The position numbers and the translations under genes were made by a program. Of a stretch of DNA of 64,000 nt, positions 18,528-28,132 are shown piece after piece. This stretch comes from Gillisia hiemivivida (GTDB taxonomy: Bacteria; Bacteroidota; Bacteroidia; Flavobacteriales; Flavobacteriaceae): assembly GCF_007997295.1 (NCBI RefSeq), contig NZ_VORY01000005.1:124001-188000 (forward strand), in the 5' to 3' direction. Within the stretch, counting starts at the first letter, position 1. Every line of letters starts with the position of its first letter. Below the pieces are notes generated by a model. The model did no database searches and was not told the origin of the DNA. It saw only the letters and a list, made by a program, of their open reading frames with translations.

Positions 18528-19077
18528 CTTCCGTTAATAGTAGGGCAAATATTATTAGAGTTTTAGTTACTGGTAACTTTATGATCTCTAATCTTAAAGG
18601 GGTAAATTTTGAAATTTATTTTTTAGATTTCCATCTTCCAGTTTGATCCTTTAGATCTCATAAATATTCTATCGCTATTATATCTAGCTATATACTTATT
18701 CTGAGCCATGATCCAGCATTAGGTCGTTTATATAATTATCTACTTACATCTAAGGGAATTAAAATATCTTGAAAGGTTTGGCTGGTTTCTACTTGTTTAC
18801 ATCCTTTTTATAAACTGCCCCAATGTGTTATAACAAAATACATCTATATTAAGATCCTTATATTTTGTTAGTTCCAGCATTTTAAAAATATTACGGAAAG
18901 GCCAAAAGAACAATTAAAACCACATTAGTGCTCCTTCGTGTTTCAATTGAAAAGAGCTTTTTTATTTACAAATAATTTTAAAAAAGAATAGCTATTGAAA
19001 TTGGTACGATGCAGGAGATATTGTATTTTCAAAATTCGAAAAAGACGCACATTCTGCATTACAAAAAGAATCTCTGA
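18528..19077. other. Gene-free stretch before sbcD
   Basis: No ORF of normal length is present. The only candidate is a 28-codon reverse-strand ORF at 18623-18709 (MAQNKYIARYNSD...WKMEI), about 100 bases upstream of the left-facing terminator. I see no RNA gene I can name. Confidence 0.4.
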
Positions 19078-20304
19078 ATGAAAATACTTCATACTGCCGA
19101 TTGGCATATCGGTAAAAAGTTACATAAACATGACCTATATCCAGATTTCGATCTATTTATAAACTGGTTGTGTAATTGCATACAAGAGAATGATATAGAA
19201 TTGCTGCTGATCTCTGGTGATGTATTTGATCTTGCCAATCCATCATCTGATGCCAGAAAGCAATATTATAAAGCCTTATTGAAGTTAAGGAATCTCGATT
19301 GTAAGATCATATTAACCGGTGGAAATCACGATTCTCCTGCAATGTTGGATGCCCCAGGAGAAATTCTTCGGGAATTAGAAATGCATGTTGTTGGTAGTTT
19401 GAGGGAGAATATTGAAGAGTGTATTATTCCAATTAAAGGGAAATCTGGAGAAACAGAGATTGTGGTTGCAGCACTCCCCTATTTGCGAGATGCAGACTTG
19501 CGCTCAGCTGCCGATGGAAATACATATGAAGACCGTTTAGAGGCAATTAGAATGGGAATTCAAAACACCTTTTTCTGTGCTGCGGAAATTTGTAAAACCA
19601 AATATCCAAATATTCCAGCTTTGGCCATGGGCCATTTATATGCTGCGGGTGTTGAAACTTCAGAAAGTGAGCGCGATATTCAAATAGGAAATCAGGCTGC
19701 TTTTCAAGCTTCTCAATTTGGAGATTTTTTCAACTATATCGCTTTAGGTCACATTCATAAACCTCAAAAAGTGAACGGACTAGTTCCAACTTATTACAGT
19801 GGCTCCCCAATTCCACTTTCCTTTAGTGAACGTAAAGATGAAAAAAGGGTTCTGATACTGGATTCTGGAAAATCCTGGATTCCGGAAAGTATCCCAGTTC
19901 CCATTTTTAGGAAGCTGTTGAAGATAAGTGGGGATCTTAATGAGCTTCAAACTAAACTCTCGCAGCTGATTAATAATTCTTCTCTGAATAATTTGATAGA
20001 ATTAGAAATGATTGAAGAGCAGTATGATGCAACTAAATTATATGAACTGGATAAGCTGATCCAAAATTTTAATAGCCCGGGATTTGAAATTGTAAAAAGC
20101 CGTGTGAACTTTAAAAACAAGTTGTCTGGTGCGAGTGAATTATATGCTGGTAGACCCCAATTAGAGGATCTAAAACCTAGAGAAGTGTTTTTAGAATTAT
20201 TAGCAAAAAAACCATATGAAACAGATATAAGCAAGGAGATTTTAGGCGCTTTCGATGAACTCATGGAAGACTTACAACAACAAGAAACTCCAAACGAACT
20301 CTAA
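19078..20304 (+). CDS. sbcD: Nuclease SbcCD subunit D
   Basis: The 408-residue Mre11-type phosphoesterase is the nuclease half of SbcCD, which cuts hairpins and blocked DNA ends. The metal-site motifs appear in order: HTADWHIGKKLH at residue 4, SGDVFD near 47, GGNHDSPA near 80 and GHIHKPQ near 223. A C-terminal capping region follows, ending in a helical tail. The length is normal. sbcC follows after three bases. Confidence 0.95.
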   Translation: MKILHTADWHIGKKLHKHDLYPDFDLFINWLCNCIQENDIELLLISGDVFDLANPSSDARKQYYKALLKLRNLDCKIILTGGNHDSPAMLDAPGEILRELEMHVVGSLRENIEECIIPIKGKSGETEIVVAALPYLRDADLRSAADGNTYEDRLEAIRMGIQNTFFCAAEICKTKYPNIPALAMGHLYAAGVETSESERDIQIGNQAAFQASQFGDFFNYIALGHIHKPQKVNGLVPTYYSGSPIPLSFSERKDEKRVLILDSGKSWIPESIPVPIFRKLLKISGDLNELQTKLSQLINNSSLNNLIELEMIEEQYDATKLYELDKLIQNFNSPGFEIVKSRVNFKNKLSGASELYAGRPQLEDLKPREVFLELLAKKPYETDISKEILGAFDELMEDLQQQETPNEL

Positions 20305-20307
20305 GTA

Positions 20308-23300
20308 ATGAAGATCTTAAAAATAGAATTTCAGAATATAAATTCCCTTCGGGGAGAACATCAAATAGACTTTACCAATTCACCTTTTACAGAAAGCTCT
20401 CTTTTTGCAATAACCGGACCCACTGGAAGTGGAAAATCAACCTTATTAGATGTTATTTCTTTAGCTCTCTTTAATCAGGTTCCTAGATTAGGGAAGATCT
20501 CAAGATCTGAGATCTTGAATAAAGGTGCTATTCTTACTCGCAATCAGAAAGAAGCTTTTGCAAGAGTTACTTACGAATGTAAATATGGAATTTTTAGCTC
20601 TCAATGGAGTATTTCTACCAATAGAAATGAAAAATTACGGGAATATGAAATGGAAATTTCTTCCGTAGAAAACGGAGCTATTTTAGACCTAAAGAAATCT
20701 GATGTTCCAGGCAAAAATGAAGAATTAATTGGACTTAATTACAATCAGTTTATAAAATCTGTGGTTTTGGCTCAGGGAGATTTCGCACAATTTCTTAGGG
20801 CGAGAAAAGATGAACGAGGGGAATTATTAGAAAAGATAACCGGCACCGGTATCTATAGAAAACTAGGAATAAAAGCTTTCGAAAAATTTAGAGCCAGTAA
20901 TGCGGATATTAAAGAGCAGCTTTTAAATATTAAGCGAATTGAAGAGGAATTATTAAGTCCTGAAAATCTGGATTCCTTTAAAAAGGAGTTTCTGGAAAAA
21001 ACAAGCTTTTGTGAGCCATTAGTTAAGGAAGTCAAACTTAAGGAAGAGCAATTAAAACTAAAGAAAGAAATACTTTCTCAAACCTCAGCAGTAGAAAAAA
21101 CAAAGCTTCAGCTCGATCAAGCTTCACAAAAATTAAAATCTTTTGATACTATAAAAGGTTTGCAATTGTCCCAACATGAAAAACTTCTATCTGTTTCAGA
21201 AGATCTAAGAAATTGGAAAACATGGTCTACAGAAATAGCTTCTTTAGATAAAGAACGTGAATTGCTTCAGCAGAAAAAAGAAAAGAATACAGAGCATATT
21301 TCCACCCAGCTGACGAACATTCAGGAATTCATTAAAAAGCCAATAATAGCTAATGAAGTTGCCTCAAGCTTAGAGCAATTTAGTTCTCAAGTGAGCAGCC
21401 TGCTTGAGGAACGGAATAAAAAAGGAGCGGAATGGAAAAACTTACAACAACTACTACAAGTGGAGCTGAAAGAAGTTTCATTGGTGATTACAGATTCTCC
21501 GGAAGAAGACCTTCAAAAACTTGATAGTTTAAAACAAAATTCGACACAAATAATTGAAGATCTCAAGTCTAATCTGAAAGATTTTCAACTTCAAGACATT
21601 CCAAAGGAAAGGACTCATATTAGAAAAAATCTGGAAGAAACCCGTGAAGCCAAAAATTTCAAAATAGAATTGCAGCAACTGCTTTTTTCCCATGCCGATA
21701 AATTAAAAGAAAAAGCGCAACTTCTTCCTATTACTAACGACTTGCCTAACAAAATAGCGCTATTATATTCTAGAACCACTATTGAAAGTAAGAATCTTGA
21801 TAATTTAGAATTACAAAAAGAGAATTTGTTGATGCGCGCTCAATTGGAAGATTACCGTAATAAACTGATAAACAACGAGCCCTGTCCGCTTTGTGGAGCA
21901 GTACATCATCCTTATACAGAACATCTCCCTAAAGAAGATGATCAACTTCAGCTGCAGATTACAGCAGCTAAAAATAGTTTAATGACCTCTACCAAGGAAA
22001 TGGCAACATTAAATTCTGAGTTAAAATTAGCTACTTCAAGCTTAGCTGTTTTAGAGGTTGAGATAAAAGAACTGGACGAGAAATTAGAGTCGAAAAAGGA
22101 GTTATTTACTGCCACTTTCAAAAACTATAAAGTAGAAGAAAAAGTAGATTGGGATACTAAGATCTCATATTTTGAAGAGCAACTTGATAATCTGGAGACT
22201 TACGAAAAGGAACTTTCCAATTACCAAAAGATAGAAAGAGGTATTCCAATCCTGAAAGAAATGCAGGAAATTCTAAATGATGGCAGTAAAATAAAACAGC
22301 AATTGACCAAACTTTATACAGGTGCGAATATTCATGCAGATTGTCGGGAATTAGAGGCCAAATGGATCCAATTGAACCAACAAAAAGAGCATCTAGCTGA
22401 AGTGTTTAAAGTAAGCGAGGCTAAAAGAAGCGGTTTTAAAGGCAAGATTACAGAATTAGAACCACAACTTTTAAAAGAGCTACTAGAAAAAGGTTTTTCC
22501 ACTATTTCTGAGGCAATTGCAGCCTTATTAAGTGATACGCTATTTAACGACCTTAGAACAGAACGGGATTCCTTACGTACAGAAATAGCATCGGCTACCA
22601 CTACCTTAAAGGTGATATCTACACAATTAGAGCAGTTAAAGACTAAAGATGTATTAGCAAATACAGATCTGCTTCAGCAAGAGTTAAACACAAAACAGGA
22701 GCAGTTAAAGTCACTTCAGGACGAAAGCAAGGAATTGGAACGTGTTTTAAAGAACCATGAAGAGTCTTTAGCAAAATTACAATCTATAAAACTTGACATT
22801 GCCGAAAAAGAGAAAAAAACCAAGCGCTGGACTCTATTAAATGAGTTGATAGGTGATGCAACAGGGAAGAAATTCAACGATTTTGCGCAAGACCTTACCT
22901 TATCTCAATTGCTACATTTAGCAAATATTAGACTGAAAGATCTTAGTGATAGATATCTTATAGACAAGCCTACCACAGATGAAGACGACGGATTAGTAGC
23001 TATAGACCAGCATATGGGTGGGCAACGCCGCTCTGTAAAAACACTTTCTGGCGGAGAAACCTTTATTTTAAGTCTTTCCCTCGCTTTGGCTTTAAGTGAT
23101 CTGGCTTCCAAAAATGTGGAAATAAACAGTCTGTTTATAGATGAAGGCTTTGGGACGCTGGATCCTGAAACACTGGATCAGACATTAGACACTTTGGAAA
23201 GATTACAGGCAGAATCTTCTAAAACTATAGGCATTATAAGCCACGTAGATTCTCTAAAAGAACGAATAGCAACTCAGATAAAACTCACCAGAAACGGACA

Positions 23301-23331
23301 AGGATATAGCAGTTTGGAGGTTGTTGGTTAA
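20308..23331 (+). CDS. sbcC: Nuclease SbcCD subunit C (Rad50-like ATPase)
   Basis: This 1007-residue SMC-like protein has Walker A GPTGSGKST at residues 37-45 and a Q-loop region (VLAQGDFAQFLRA). It also has two long coiled-coil arms, a zinc hook CPLC at about residues 526-529, the ABC signature LSGGETF near 913 and Walker B LFIDEGFGTLDPET near 940. It pairs with SbcD to process hairpins and protein-blocked ends. Translation is probably coupled to sbcD. The reading frame looks intact. Confidence 0.96.
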   Translation: MKILKIEFQNINSLRGEHQIDFTNSPFTESSLFAITGPTGSGKSTLLDVISLALFNQVPRLGKISRSEILNKGAILTRNQKEAFARVTYECKYGIFSSQWSISTNRNEKLREYEMEISSVENGAILDLKKSDVPGKNEELIGLNYNQFIKSVVLAQGDFAQFLRARKDERGELLEKITGTGIYRKLGIKAFEKFRASNADIKEQLLNIKRIEEELLSPENLDSFKKEFLEKTSFCEPLVKEVKLKEEQLKLKKEILSQTSAVEKTKLQLDQASQKLKSFDTIKGLQLSQHEKLLSVSEDLRNWKTWSTEIASLDKERELLQQKKEKNTEHISTQLTNIQEFIKKPIIANEVASSLEQFSSQVSSLLEERNKKGAEWKNLQQLLQVELKEVSLVITDSPEEDLQKLDSLKQNSTQIIEDLKSNLKDFQLQDIPKERTHIRKNLEETREAKNFKIELQQLLFSHADKLKEKAQLLPITNDLPNKIALLYSRTTIESKNLDNLELQKENLLMRAQLEDYRNKLINNEPCPLCGAVHHPYTEHLPKEDDQLQLQITAAKNSLMTSTKEMATLNSELKLATSSLAVLEVEIKELDEKLESKKELFTATFKNYKVEEKVDWDTKISYFEEQLDNLETYEKELSNYQKIERGIPILKEMQEILNDGSKIKQQLTKLYTGANIHADCRELEAKWIQLNQQKEHLAEVFKVSEAKRSGFKGKITELEPQLLKELLEKGFSTISEAIAALLSDTLFNDLRTERDSLRTEIASATTTLKVISTQLEQLKTKDVLANTDLLQQELNTKQEQLKSLQDESKELERVLKNHEESLAKLQSIKLDIAEKEKKTKRWTLLNELIGDATGKKFNDFAQDLTLSQLLHLANIRLKDLSDRYLIDKPTTDEDDGLVAIDQHMGGQRRSVKTLSGGETFILSLSLALALSDLASKNVEINSLFIDEGFGTLDPETLDQTLDTLERLQAESSKTIGIISHVDSLKERIATQIKLTRNGQGYSSLEVVG

Positions 23332-23350
23332 TGTTTCAGTTTTCAGGATT

Positions 23351-23399
23351 GAGGTTTGAGGTCTGAGGTTTGAGGTCTGAGGTTTCAGGTTTGTGGTTT
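23351..23399. repeat. Heptanucleotide tandem array (GAGGTTT/GAGGTCT)
   Basis: Seven units in perfect 7-base register: GAGGTTT and GAGGTCT alternate, and the last two degenerate to CAGGTTT and GTGGTTT. It lies between sbcC and a small basic protein gene. Confidence 0.9.
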
Positions 23400-23450
23400 G
23401 AAAATAAAAAAAGTTATAGGTATATTTATCCTTTTCAATTTATTGCAGAA

Positions 23451-23618
23451 ATGGCCAAAAAAGGAGCTCAAAAGAACACTCAGAATAAAGCAAAACACAC
23501 CAAGCTTATAAATCGAAAGAAGAATAAGCTTCGTAAAGAAAAAGAGGCACATAAAGAACGCCTAAAAGCTATAGTGAATAAAGCAAAAGAGCAGAAAAAT
23601 AATGACATCAATATATAA
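23451..23618 (+). CDS. Small very basic protein
   Basis: A 55-residue product begins MAKKGAQKNTQNKAKHT and is rich in Lys, Asn and Glu with no Cys or hydrophobic core. It reads as a single charged helix (RKKNKLRKEKEAHKERLK). I choose ATG 23451; the frame is open further upstream, but there it runs through the heptad array, which is unlikely to be coding. Small basic proteins of this kind are common in Flavobacteriia and might bind nucleic acid or ribosomes, but nothing here shows it. Confidence 0.6.
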   Translation: MAKKGAQKNTQNKAKHTKLINRKKNKLRKEKEAHKERLKAIVNKAKEQKNNDINI

Positions 23619-23641
23619 TCACCCTATATAAGTTTTGGATA

Positions 23642-23718
23642 ATTGCTTATTGTTAATTGCTCATTGTTTATTGTTTATTGTTTATTGTTTATTGCTAATT
23701 GTTAATTGTTAATTGTCA
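23642..23718. repeat. Heptanucleotide tandem array (ATTGTTT/ATTGTTA) x11, overlapping a stop codon
   Basis: Eleven consecutive 7-base units share the ATTG core. The final units contain the last two sense codons and the TAA stop (23709-23711) of the esterase gene on the reverse strand. Confidence 0.95.
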
Positions 23719-24536
23719 CTCATAAACCTAATCATTTCCTGATATCTATTGTTCCACGGCCAGATAAATTGAGTCATCATTGGGATATGCTTCTTATCTA
23801 AAAGTATTGGTTCCAGATCTGGTTGAAATGGTTTTATAGCTTCCAAAAACCTTTTGTTTGCTACCTCAATAGAAGAATAGGTTTTCTCACCAACATACAT
23901 CATGATCTCTGGAGTGTTTTCAGACACATAAAAGATTGGTGAAGCTTTTTTCCATACTTCTGGATCATCACTCCAAGTGCTGAGATAGTTATCTGTAGTT
24001 GTTGGTGGATATTGTTGTAGATAGTGATGCATATCCAGACCAGCTGCATCATTTAAGATTATTCCAGAAATAGAAGATGGTTCAATTCCATATTCCTCAT
24101 TCATTGTAGCTAAAGCAATCAGATGTCCTCCAGCGGAATGACCTGTTAGAAATAGTTTTTTAGGATCTCCTTTATATTCAGTAATGTTTTCTTGAGTCCA
24201 TTTTATGGCTTCAGCTACTTGAGTGGTCATCACTTTATAATCTGCTTCAGGACTTAAGGTGTATCCTACCACAACCGTGGTAATCCCTTTCTTCGCGAAA
24301 TTTTTTCCGTAGAAATCATACAATTCCTTTTTCCCACTATTCCAATTTCCGCCATGAACAAAAAGTAATACCGGAGTATTTTGGTATTTAGACTTTTTGG
24401 GACTGAAAACATTTAAACTTGGCGTGTTTTCTGAATTTGCCTGGACTTTCTGAAGATATTCTATATCTGCCGACTTTCTAACTCCGCAAGAAGTTATAAT
24501 GAGACATAGTATTATTCCTAAAATTGGGTTTCGCAT
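23709..24536 (-). CDS. Alpha/beta hydrolase lipoprotein (carboxylesterase-like)
   Basis: The 275-residue protein starts with a lipoprotein signal peptide (ILGIILCLIITSCG, Cys near residue 17). The hydrolase part has the oxyanion motif FVHGGNW near residue 59, the nucleophile elbow GHSAGGHLIAL (Ser near 133) and a late DKKHIPMM segment that could supply the His. HGG plus GxSxG is the hormone-sensitive-lipase/BD-FAE type of carboxylesterase. It would act in the envelope; the substrate is unknown. Its 3' end lies inside a heptad repeat, so repeat expansion could alter the last codons. Confidence 0.85.
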   Translation of the reverse strand: MRNPILGIILCLIITSCGVRKSADIEYLQKVQANSENTPSLNVFSPKKSKYQNTPVLLFVHGGNWNSGKKELYDFYGKNFAKKGITTVVVGYTLSPEADYKVMTTQVAEAIKWTQENITEYKGDPKKLFLTGHSAGGHLIALATMNEEYGIEPSSISGIILNDAAGLDMHHYLQQYPPTTTDNYLSTWSDDPEVWKKASPIFYVSENTPEIMMYVGEKTYSSIEVANKRFLEAIKPFQPDLEPILLDKKHIPMMTQFIWPWNNRYQEMIRFMSDN

Positions 24537-24762
24537 TTTTTTTTGCTGAAGATACTAGAATAATTTCTTCGGAATAAAAAAAGTGCACTTTAACCACGCG
24601 CTTTCACAAAAGTTTATGCTTTAAAATATTTCTTACTAGCTTAGCTTTTTTCCGGCTTCCATAAGTATTTGTCATTTTAGGTCCTGATATGAATCAGATA
24701 ACTATCTTAACATGAGGATCTAGATAATTCAATTGATTTTTTTTTAAATATGAACCAATTAA

Positions 24763-24774
24763 GTAAGTACTTAC
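24763..24774. promoter_or_regulatory. Palindromic operator candidate before the SDR gene
   Basis: GTAAGTACTTAC is a perfect 12-base palindrome ending 18 bases before the SDR start codon. TetR-type repressors often bind sites of this form. No regulator gene is adjacent. Confidence 0.4.
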
Positions 24775-24792
24775 ATTTAAATTATAAATAAT

Positions 24793-25710
24793 ATGTCTAC
24801 TCTAAAACTTGATGACATTCCAAATCAAAAAGAAAAAATAGCGATTGTTACCGGCGCTAATGCCGGACTAGGTTTTGAAACTACATTGGAACTTGTAAAA
24901 AAAGAGATTAAAGTAATAATGGCATGCCGTAATTTGAATAAGGGACAAAGCGCCAAAAATGAAATTTTGAAACAAGTTCCAAAAGCCAAGTTGGAGATTA
25001 TAGAAATAGACCTTAGTGAATTAGATTCTGTTCGAGAATTTGTGAAGTCTTTTCTTGCTAAATATAATAGTTTGGATTTATTAATTAACAATGCCGGGGT
25101 GATGATGCCACCTTATCAAAAAACTAAAGATGGGTTCGAGTTGCAAATGGCTGCAAACTATTTTGGGCATTTCCTATTAACAGGACTATTAATTGATATA
25201 ATCACAAAAACTGAAAATTCACGAATTATATCTCTTAGTTCCATTGCACATAAAAATGCTTCAATCAACTTCGAAGATTTGCAAAGTGAACAGAAATATT
25301 CCAAATTTGGTGCTTATGCACAGAGTAAATTGGCTTGTTTAATTTTTTCAAAAGAATTACAACGAAGATTAGAGGCTAATAAAAAAACAAATACCATTTC
25401 TATAGCAGCCCATCCTGGTGCCTCTAATACAGAATTGGCTAGACATTTACCAAAACTGGCCTCCATACTTCTAACTCCTTTGCTATTATTAGTTACACAT
25501 TCTCCAAGAAATGCAGCTAAACCAACCTTATTGGCAAGTTTAAGTAAGAACGTAGACGGAGCCGATTATTACGGGCCACAAGGATTTATGGAAATGAATG
25601 GTAATCCTGGATTGGCAAAAGCTGAATCTCAGGCTTATGATGTCCTAGTTGCAAAACGTTTGTGGGAAGAGTCTGAAAAACTCACAGGTATTAATTTTTT
25701 GAGTTATTAG
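24793..25710 (+). CDS. SDR family oxidoreductase
   Basis: The 305-residue short-chain dehydrogenase has the cofactor loop TGANAGLG at residues 20-27, NNAGVM near 98, the catalytic Ser in ISLSSIAH, and YAQSK near 174-178. The closest recognisable architecture is the retinol dehydrogenase/WWOX-like group (GFELQMAANYFGHFLLT). The substrate cannot be predicted. It stands alone; the palindrome directly upstream suggests repressor control. The 202 bases after it hold no feature I recognise. Confidence 0.9.
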   Translation: MSTLKLDDIPNQKEKIAIVTGANAGLGFETTLELVKKEIKVIMACRNLNKGQSAKNEILKQVPKAKLEIIEIDLSELDSVREFVKSFLAKYNSLDLLINNAGVMMPPYQKTKDGFELQMAANYFGHFLLTGLLIDIITKTENSRIISLSSIAHKNASINFEDLQSEQKYSKFGAYAQSKLACLIFSKELQRRLEANKKTNTISIAAHPGASNTELARHLPKLASILLTPLLLLVTHSPRNAAKPTLLASLSKNVDGADYYGPQGFMEMNGNPGLAKAESQAYDVLVAKRLWEESEKLTGINFLSY

Positions 25711-25912
25711 TTACATTTCCAAAAAAAAAATTCGAAGATAATTTTGATGCAAACTTTCTTAAAAATTTTCAATTTTATAGCACCTATAGTGCGCGTTACT
25801 AAAAATAGCTACACATCTACATCTAATAATATTTGCGGCACGTCATGACTCAAGTCTATAATATTTTGGACCCAATGAATTGACCAAAAAAAATTAACTC
25901 AGAAATACTTTT

Positions 25913-27310
25913 TTAAGCATACTCCAACTGATCAAAATAAAACACGTTTTTCTCTCCATGCTTCCGCAAATAACTATTTAATACTTTGTGGGTATGAAAA
26001 GTGGATTCTTGAAGATTTAGAAAAGGTTCATAATCCTCAATCGACTCTATTTGAACTTCAGAATCCAAATAACCATAACCTTTATATCTTCCCTCTTTCA
26101 CCAGAATAAAAGCCTCTTCCTCAAAATGCCTTCCTTTTTCACGGATCACATACGTAGGTTTTTCTTCGCCTAAACTATTTATAGCCTCTGTCACTTTCAA
26201 ATTATAATCTGAAACAGATTCAGAGTCGTCACAAACACCTTCACAATTCTTCAGTTTATAATGTGAGCATTTTTCCATACTGCTCTGTAAAGTGCAATAT
26301 CGGGGGCATAGCTTAAAATTTTCACATATGAGCTCCAGCTTTTCAGTCGCTAAAGACCGATTATAAAAGGTGCCAACAGAATCTTGTATTCTCTTTGTCT
26401 TGCCGATTCCAAGCTGAATTATTCCACGCTGATTAATATAACTAATGATTTGATAAGTTATCCCTGGACGCTTTTGCGCACTATTGAATTTTGGATAGTG
26501 TTTCCTAATATATTCTGCTTCCAAGAGTAAGGCTATTAACTCATTACCTGTGCTTTCATGATCTACATAGTAAGTCTCCTGCCCCAAGAGGTATTCTTTG
26601 GACATCTTATCGTAAAAATGTGATAAGACACGTTTTTTAATGTTGATTGCTTTTCCCGCGTATATTACCTTATGTTGTTTATCCTTAAATAAATAAATCC
26701 CTGGTTCTTCTGGCAACTCATGAATTTCTTCAGCGGAAAGATGTGGTGGTAAAGTCGCTTGCTTGGAATGTGCATGTAAAAAAGAATTAAAAATCTGTCC
26801 ATCTGTATCTAAAGATAATAAGCGCTGAAATAAGATAACTGTAGCATCTGTATCTCCTTCTGCCCTATGCCTATTTGTAAGTGGAATATTAATAGAATCA
26901 CACAATCTCCCTAAACTATAAGATAATAATCCCGGGATCAGTTTTCTGGAGAGACGAACTGTACACAATTTTTTTCGATTAAAATCGAAGCCCAATTGCT
27001 TGAATTCATTGCGAAGCACATTATAATCGAAATTCACATTATGAGCTACAAAAATAGCATCCCGCATAAACTCCTCGATCTCTTTGGCAACTTCATCAAA
27101 CTTTGGAGCATTCTCCACCAATTCATTATCGATCCCCGTTAGTGCGGTTATCTGGGCAGGAATGTGCTTTTCAGGATTTATAAGCGTGGTATATTTATCT
27201 TGAATTTCTCCACCTTTAAGAAGCACAATACAAACTTCGGTAAGTCTATTTCCATTAATCCCACCACCAGTGGTTTCCACATCTATAACTGCAAATAATT
27301 TATCTTTCAT
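25913..27310 (-). CDS. DnaQ-like exonuclease / GIY-YIG endonuclease fusion
   Basis: The 465-residue protein joins two nuclease folds. Residues ~5-170 are a DEDD 3'-5' exonuclease (VIDVETTGG with Asp10/Glu12, HNVNFDYNVL, HRAEGDTDAT). Residues ~198-275 are a GIY-YIG domain like the UvrC N-terminus (PGIYLFKDKQHKVIYAGKA, then NIKKRV). It is followed by a Cys-rich stretch with spacing C-x3-C-x8-C-x7-C-x3-C, then a C-terminal region without known motifs. Similar DnaQ-UvrC/Cho fusions are known in several phyla and are thought to act in DNA repair. The Cys cluster may hold metal, as in UvrC. Confidence 0.9.
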   Translation of the reverse strand: MKDKLFAVIDVETTGGGINGNRLTEVCIVLLKGGEIQDKYTTLINPEKHIPAQITALTGIDNELVENAPKFDEVAKEIEEFMRDAIFVAHNVNFDYNVLRNEFKQLGFDFNRKKLCTVRLSRKLIPGLLSYSLGRLCDSINIPLTNRHRAEGDTDATVILFQRLLSLDTDGQIFNSFLHAHSKQATLPPHLSAEEIHELPEEPGIYLFKDKQHKVIYAGKAINIKKRVLSHFYDKMSKEYLLGQETYYVDHESTGNELIALLLEAEYIRKHYPKFNSAQKRPGITYQIISYINQRGIIQLGIGKTKRIQDSVGTFYNRSLATEKLELICENFKLCPRYCTLQSSMEKCSHYKLKNCEGVCDDSESVSDYNLKVTEAINSLGEEKPTYVIREKGRHFEEEAFILVKEGRYKGYGYLDSEVQIESIEDYEPFLNLQESTFHTHKVLNSYLRKHGEKNVFYFDQLEYA

Positions 27311-27432
27311 TTCATAAATTCTGAAGCTATAAAAGTAAGCATTATTTATGATAAATAGGATTATCTCCTAAATTTAGGATTTAATCCAACAACAGGATCT
27401 ATAGCAACAATTAGCTAGAACCTGAAAACACA

Positions 27433-27464
27433 AAAAACACCTCTTAAAATCAAGAGGTGTTTTT
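27433..27464. terminator. Terminator between the fusion nuclease and DUF4494 genes
   Basis: A 13-bp stem AAAAACACCTCTT with a 6-base loop carries A/T tracts on both sides. Because both neighbouring genes read left, it ends the DUF4494 transcript. Confidence 0.85.
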
Positions 27465-27473
27465 TATATTAAA

Positions 27474-27570
27474 TCAAGAACCTCGGAGCAAGCCCACGAG
27501 ATGACTTGGAAAACACTTTTAAATATTCGAGGCAGGCCTCGGGGAATTAAACCCTCAATGAGGGATTAAA
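27474..27570 (+). repeat. Three-hairpin dispersed repeat, copy B (short form)
   Basis: It starts TCAAGAACCTCGGAGCAAGC and ends CCCTCAATGAGGGATTAAA. The middle arm is collapsed to CGAGGCAGGCCTCGGGG. Confidence 0.9.
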
Positions 27571-27586
27571 ATGCTATGATAGAAAA

Positions 27587-28105
27587 TTATTTAAGTTCTG
27601 TCTCTTCCACGAGGCTTTCTTCCTTATTTTCAGATTTTTCTGTAGCATTAAATTTTTCTAACTTTTCTTCATCTCCAGAGAAGTATGGAAACACATCTAG
27701 AATTGGAGATTCTGTGATAGCAGGAATGGAATACTCTCCCATGGTATTATCCATTGCCTGAGAAGTATTCTCAAAAGCCTCTTTTACATCATTAGCCTGC
27801 ACCAGCATATAAATATTAGTTTTTTTCTCCTTTCCGCTATTTTCATCTAATGCAATTAGAGAAACTTTAGATTTGAACCATCTATCGGAATTTTCAAAAG
27901 GATGAACCTCAGATAAATTAGCCACTTTTATATTTGTAATTAGAAACTCTTCACTAGTATAAGCAGCCATCTCCTCATTAATTCTGGCTTCTGCTTCTGT
28001 AAACGAAATTGCATCTAATAAATAGGTTTCTGTAGTTACTTTTTGTTCTCCAGAATCATGTGTTTTTCTGTATTTTACTTTACACTCATACCAAGTTGCG
28101 CTCAT
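27587..28105 (-). CDS. DUF4494 domain protein
   Basis: This 172-residue cytoplasmic protein starts ATWYECKVKYRKTHDSGEQK and contains YLLDAISFTEAEARI, the typical DUF4494 N-terminus. It also has FKSKVSLIALDENSGKEKK and a QANDVKEAF repeat of the same strand-helix idea. The C-terminal 30 residues are Glu/Lys-rich and disordered. No function is known for the family, although it is widespread in Bacteroidetes. A TATATTTG box lies 19 bases upstream. Confidence 0.88.
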   Translation of the reverse strand: MSATWYECKVKYRKTHDSGEQKVTTETYLLDAISFTEAEARINEEMAAYTSEEFLITNIKVANLSEVHPFENSDRWFKSKVSLIALDENSGKEKKTNIYMLVQANDVKEAFENTSQAMDNTMGEYSIPAITESPILDVFPYFSGDEEKLEKFNATEKSENKEESLVEETELK

Positions 28106-28124
28106 ATCTTTATTTTTTGGATGC

Positions 28125-28132
28125 CAAATATA
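28125..28132 (-). promoter_or_regulatory. -7 box for the DUF4494 gene
   Basis: The reverse strand reads TATATTTG, an exact TAnnTTTG match, 19 bases before the ATG. Confidence 0.5.

Noticed and set aside
24684-24697. CTGATATGAATCAG before the SDR gene as another member of the FNR-like regulon
   Set aside because: The core fits, but no TAnnTTTG-like box lies at offset 36 on either strand, and the SDR gene has no link to respiration. A few such cores are expected by chance.
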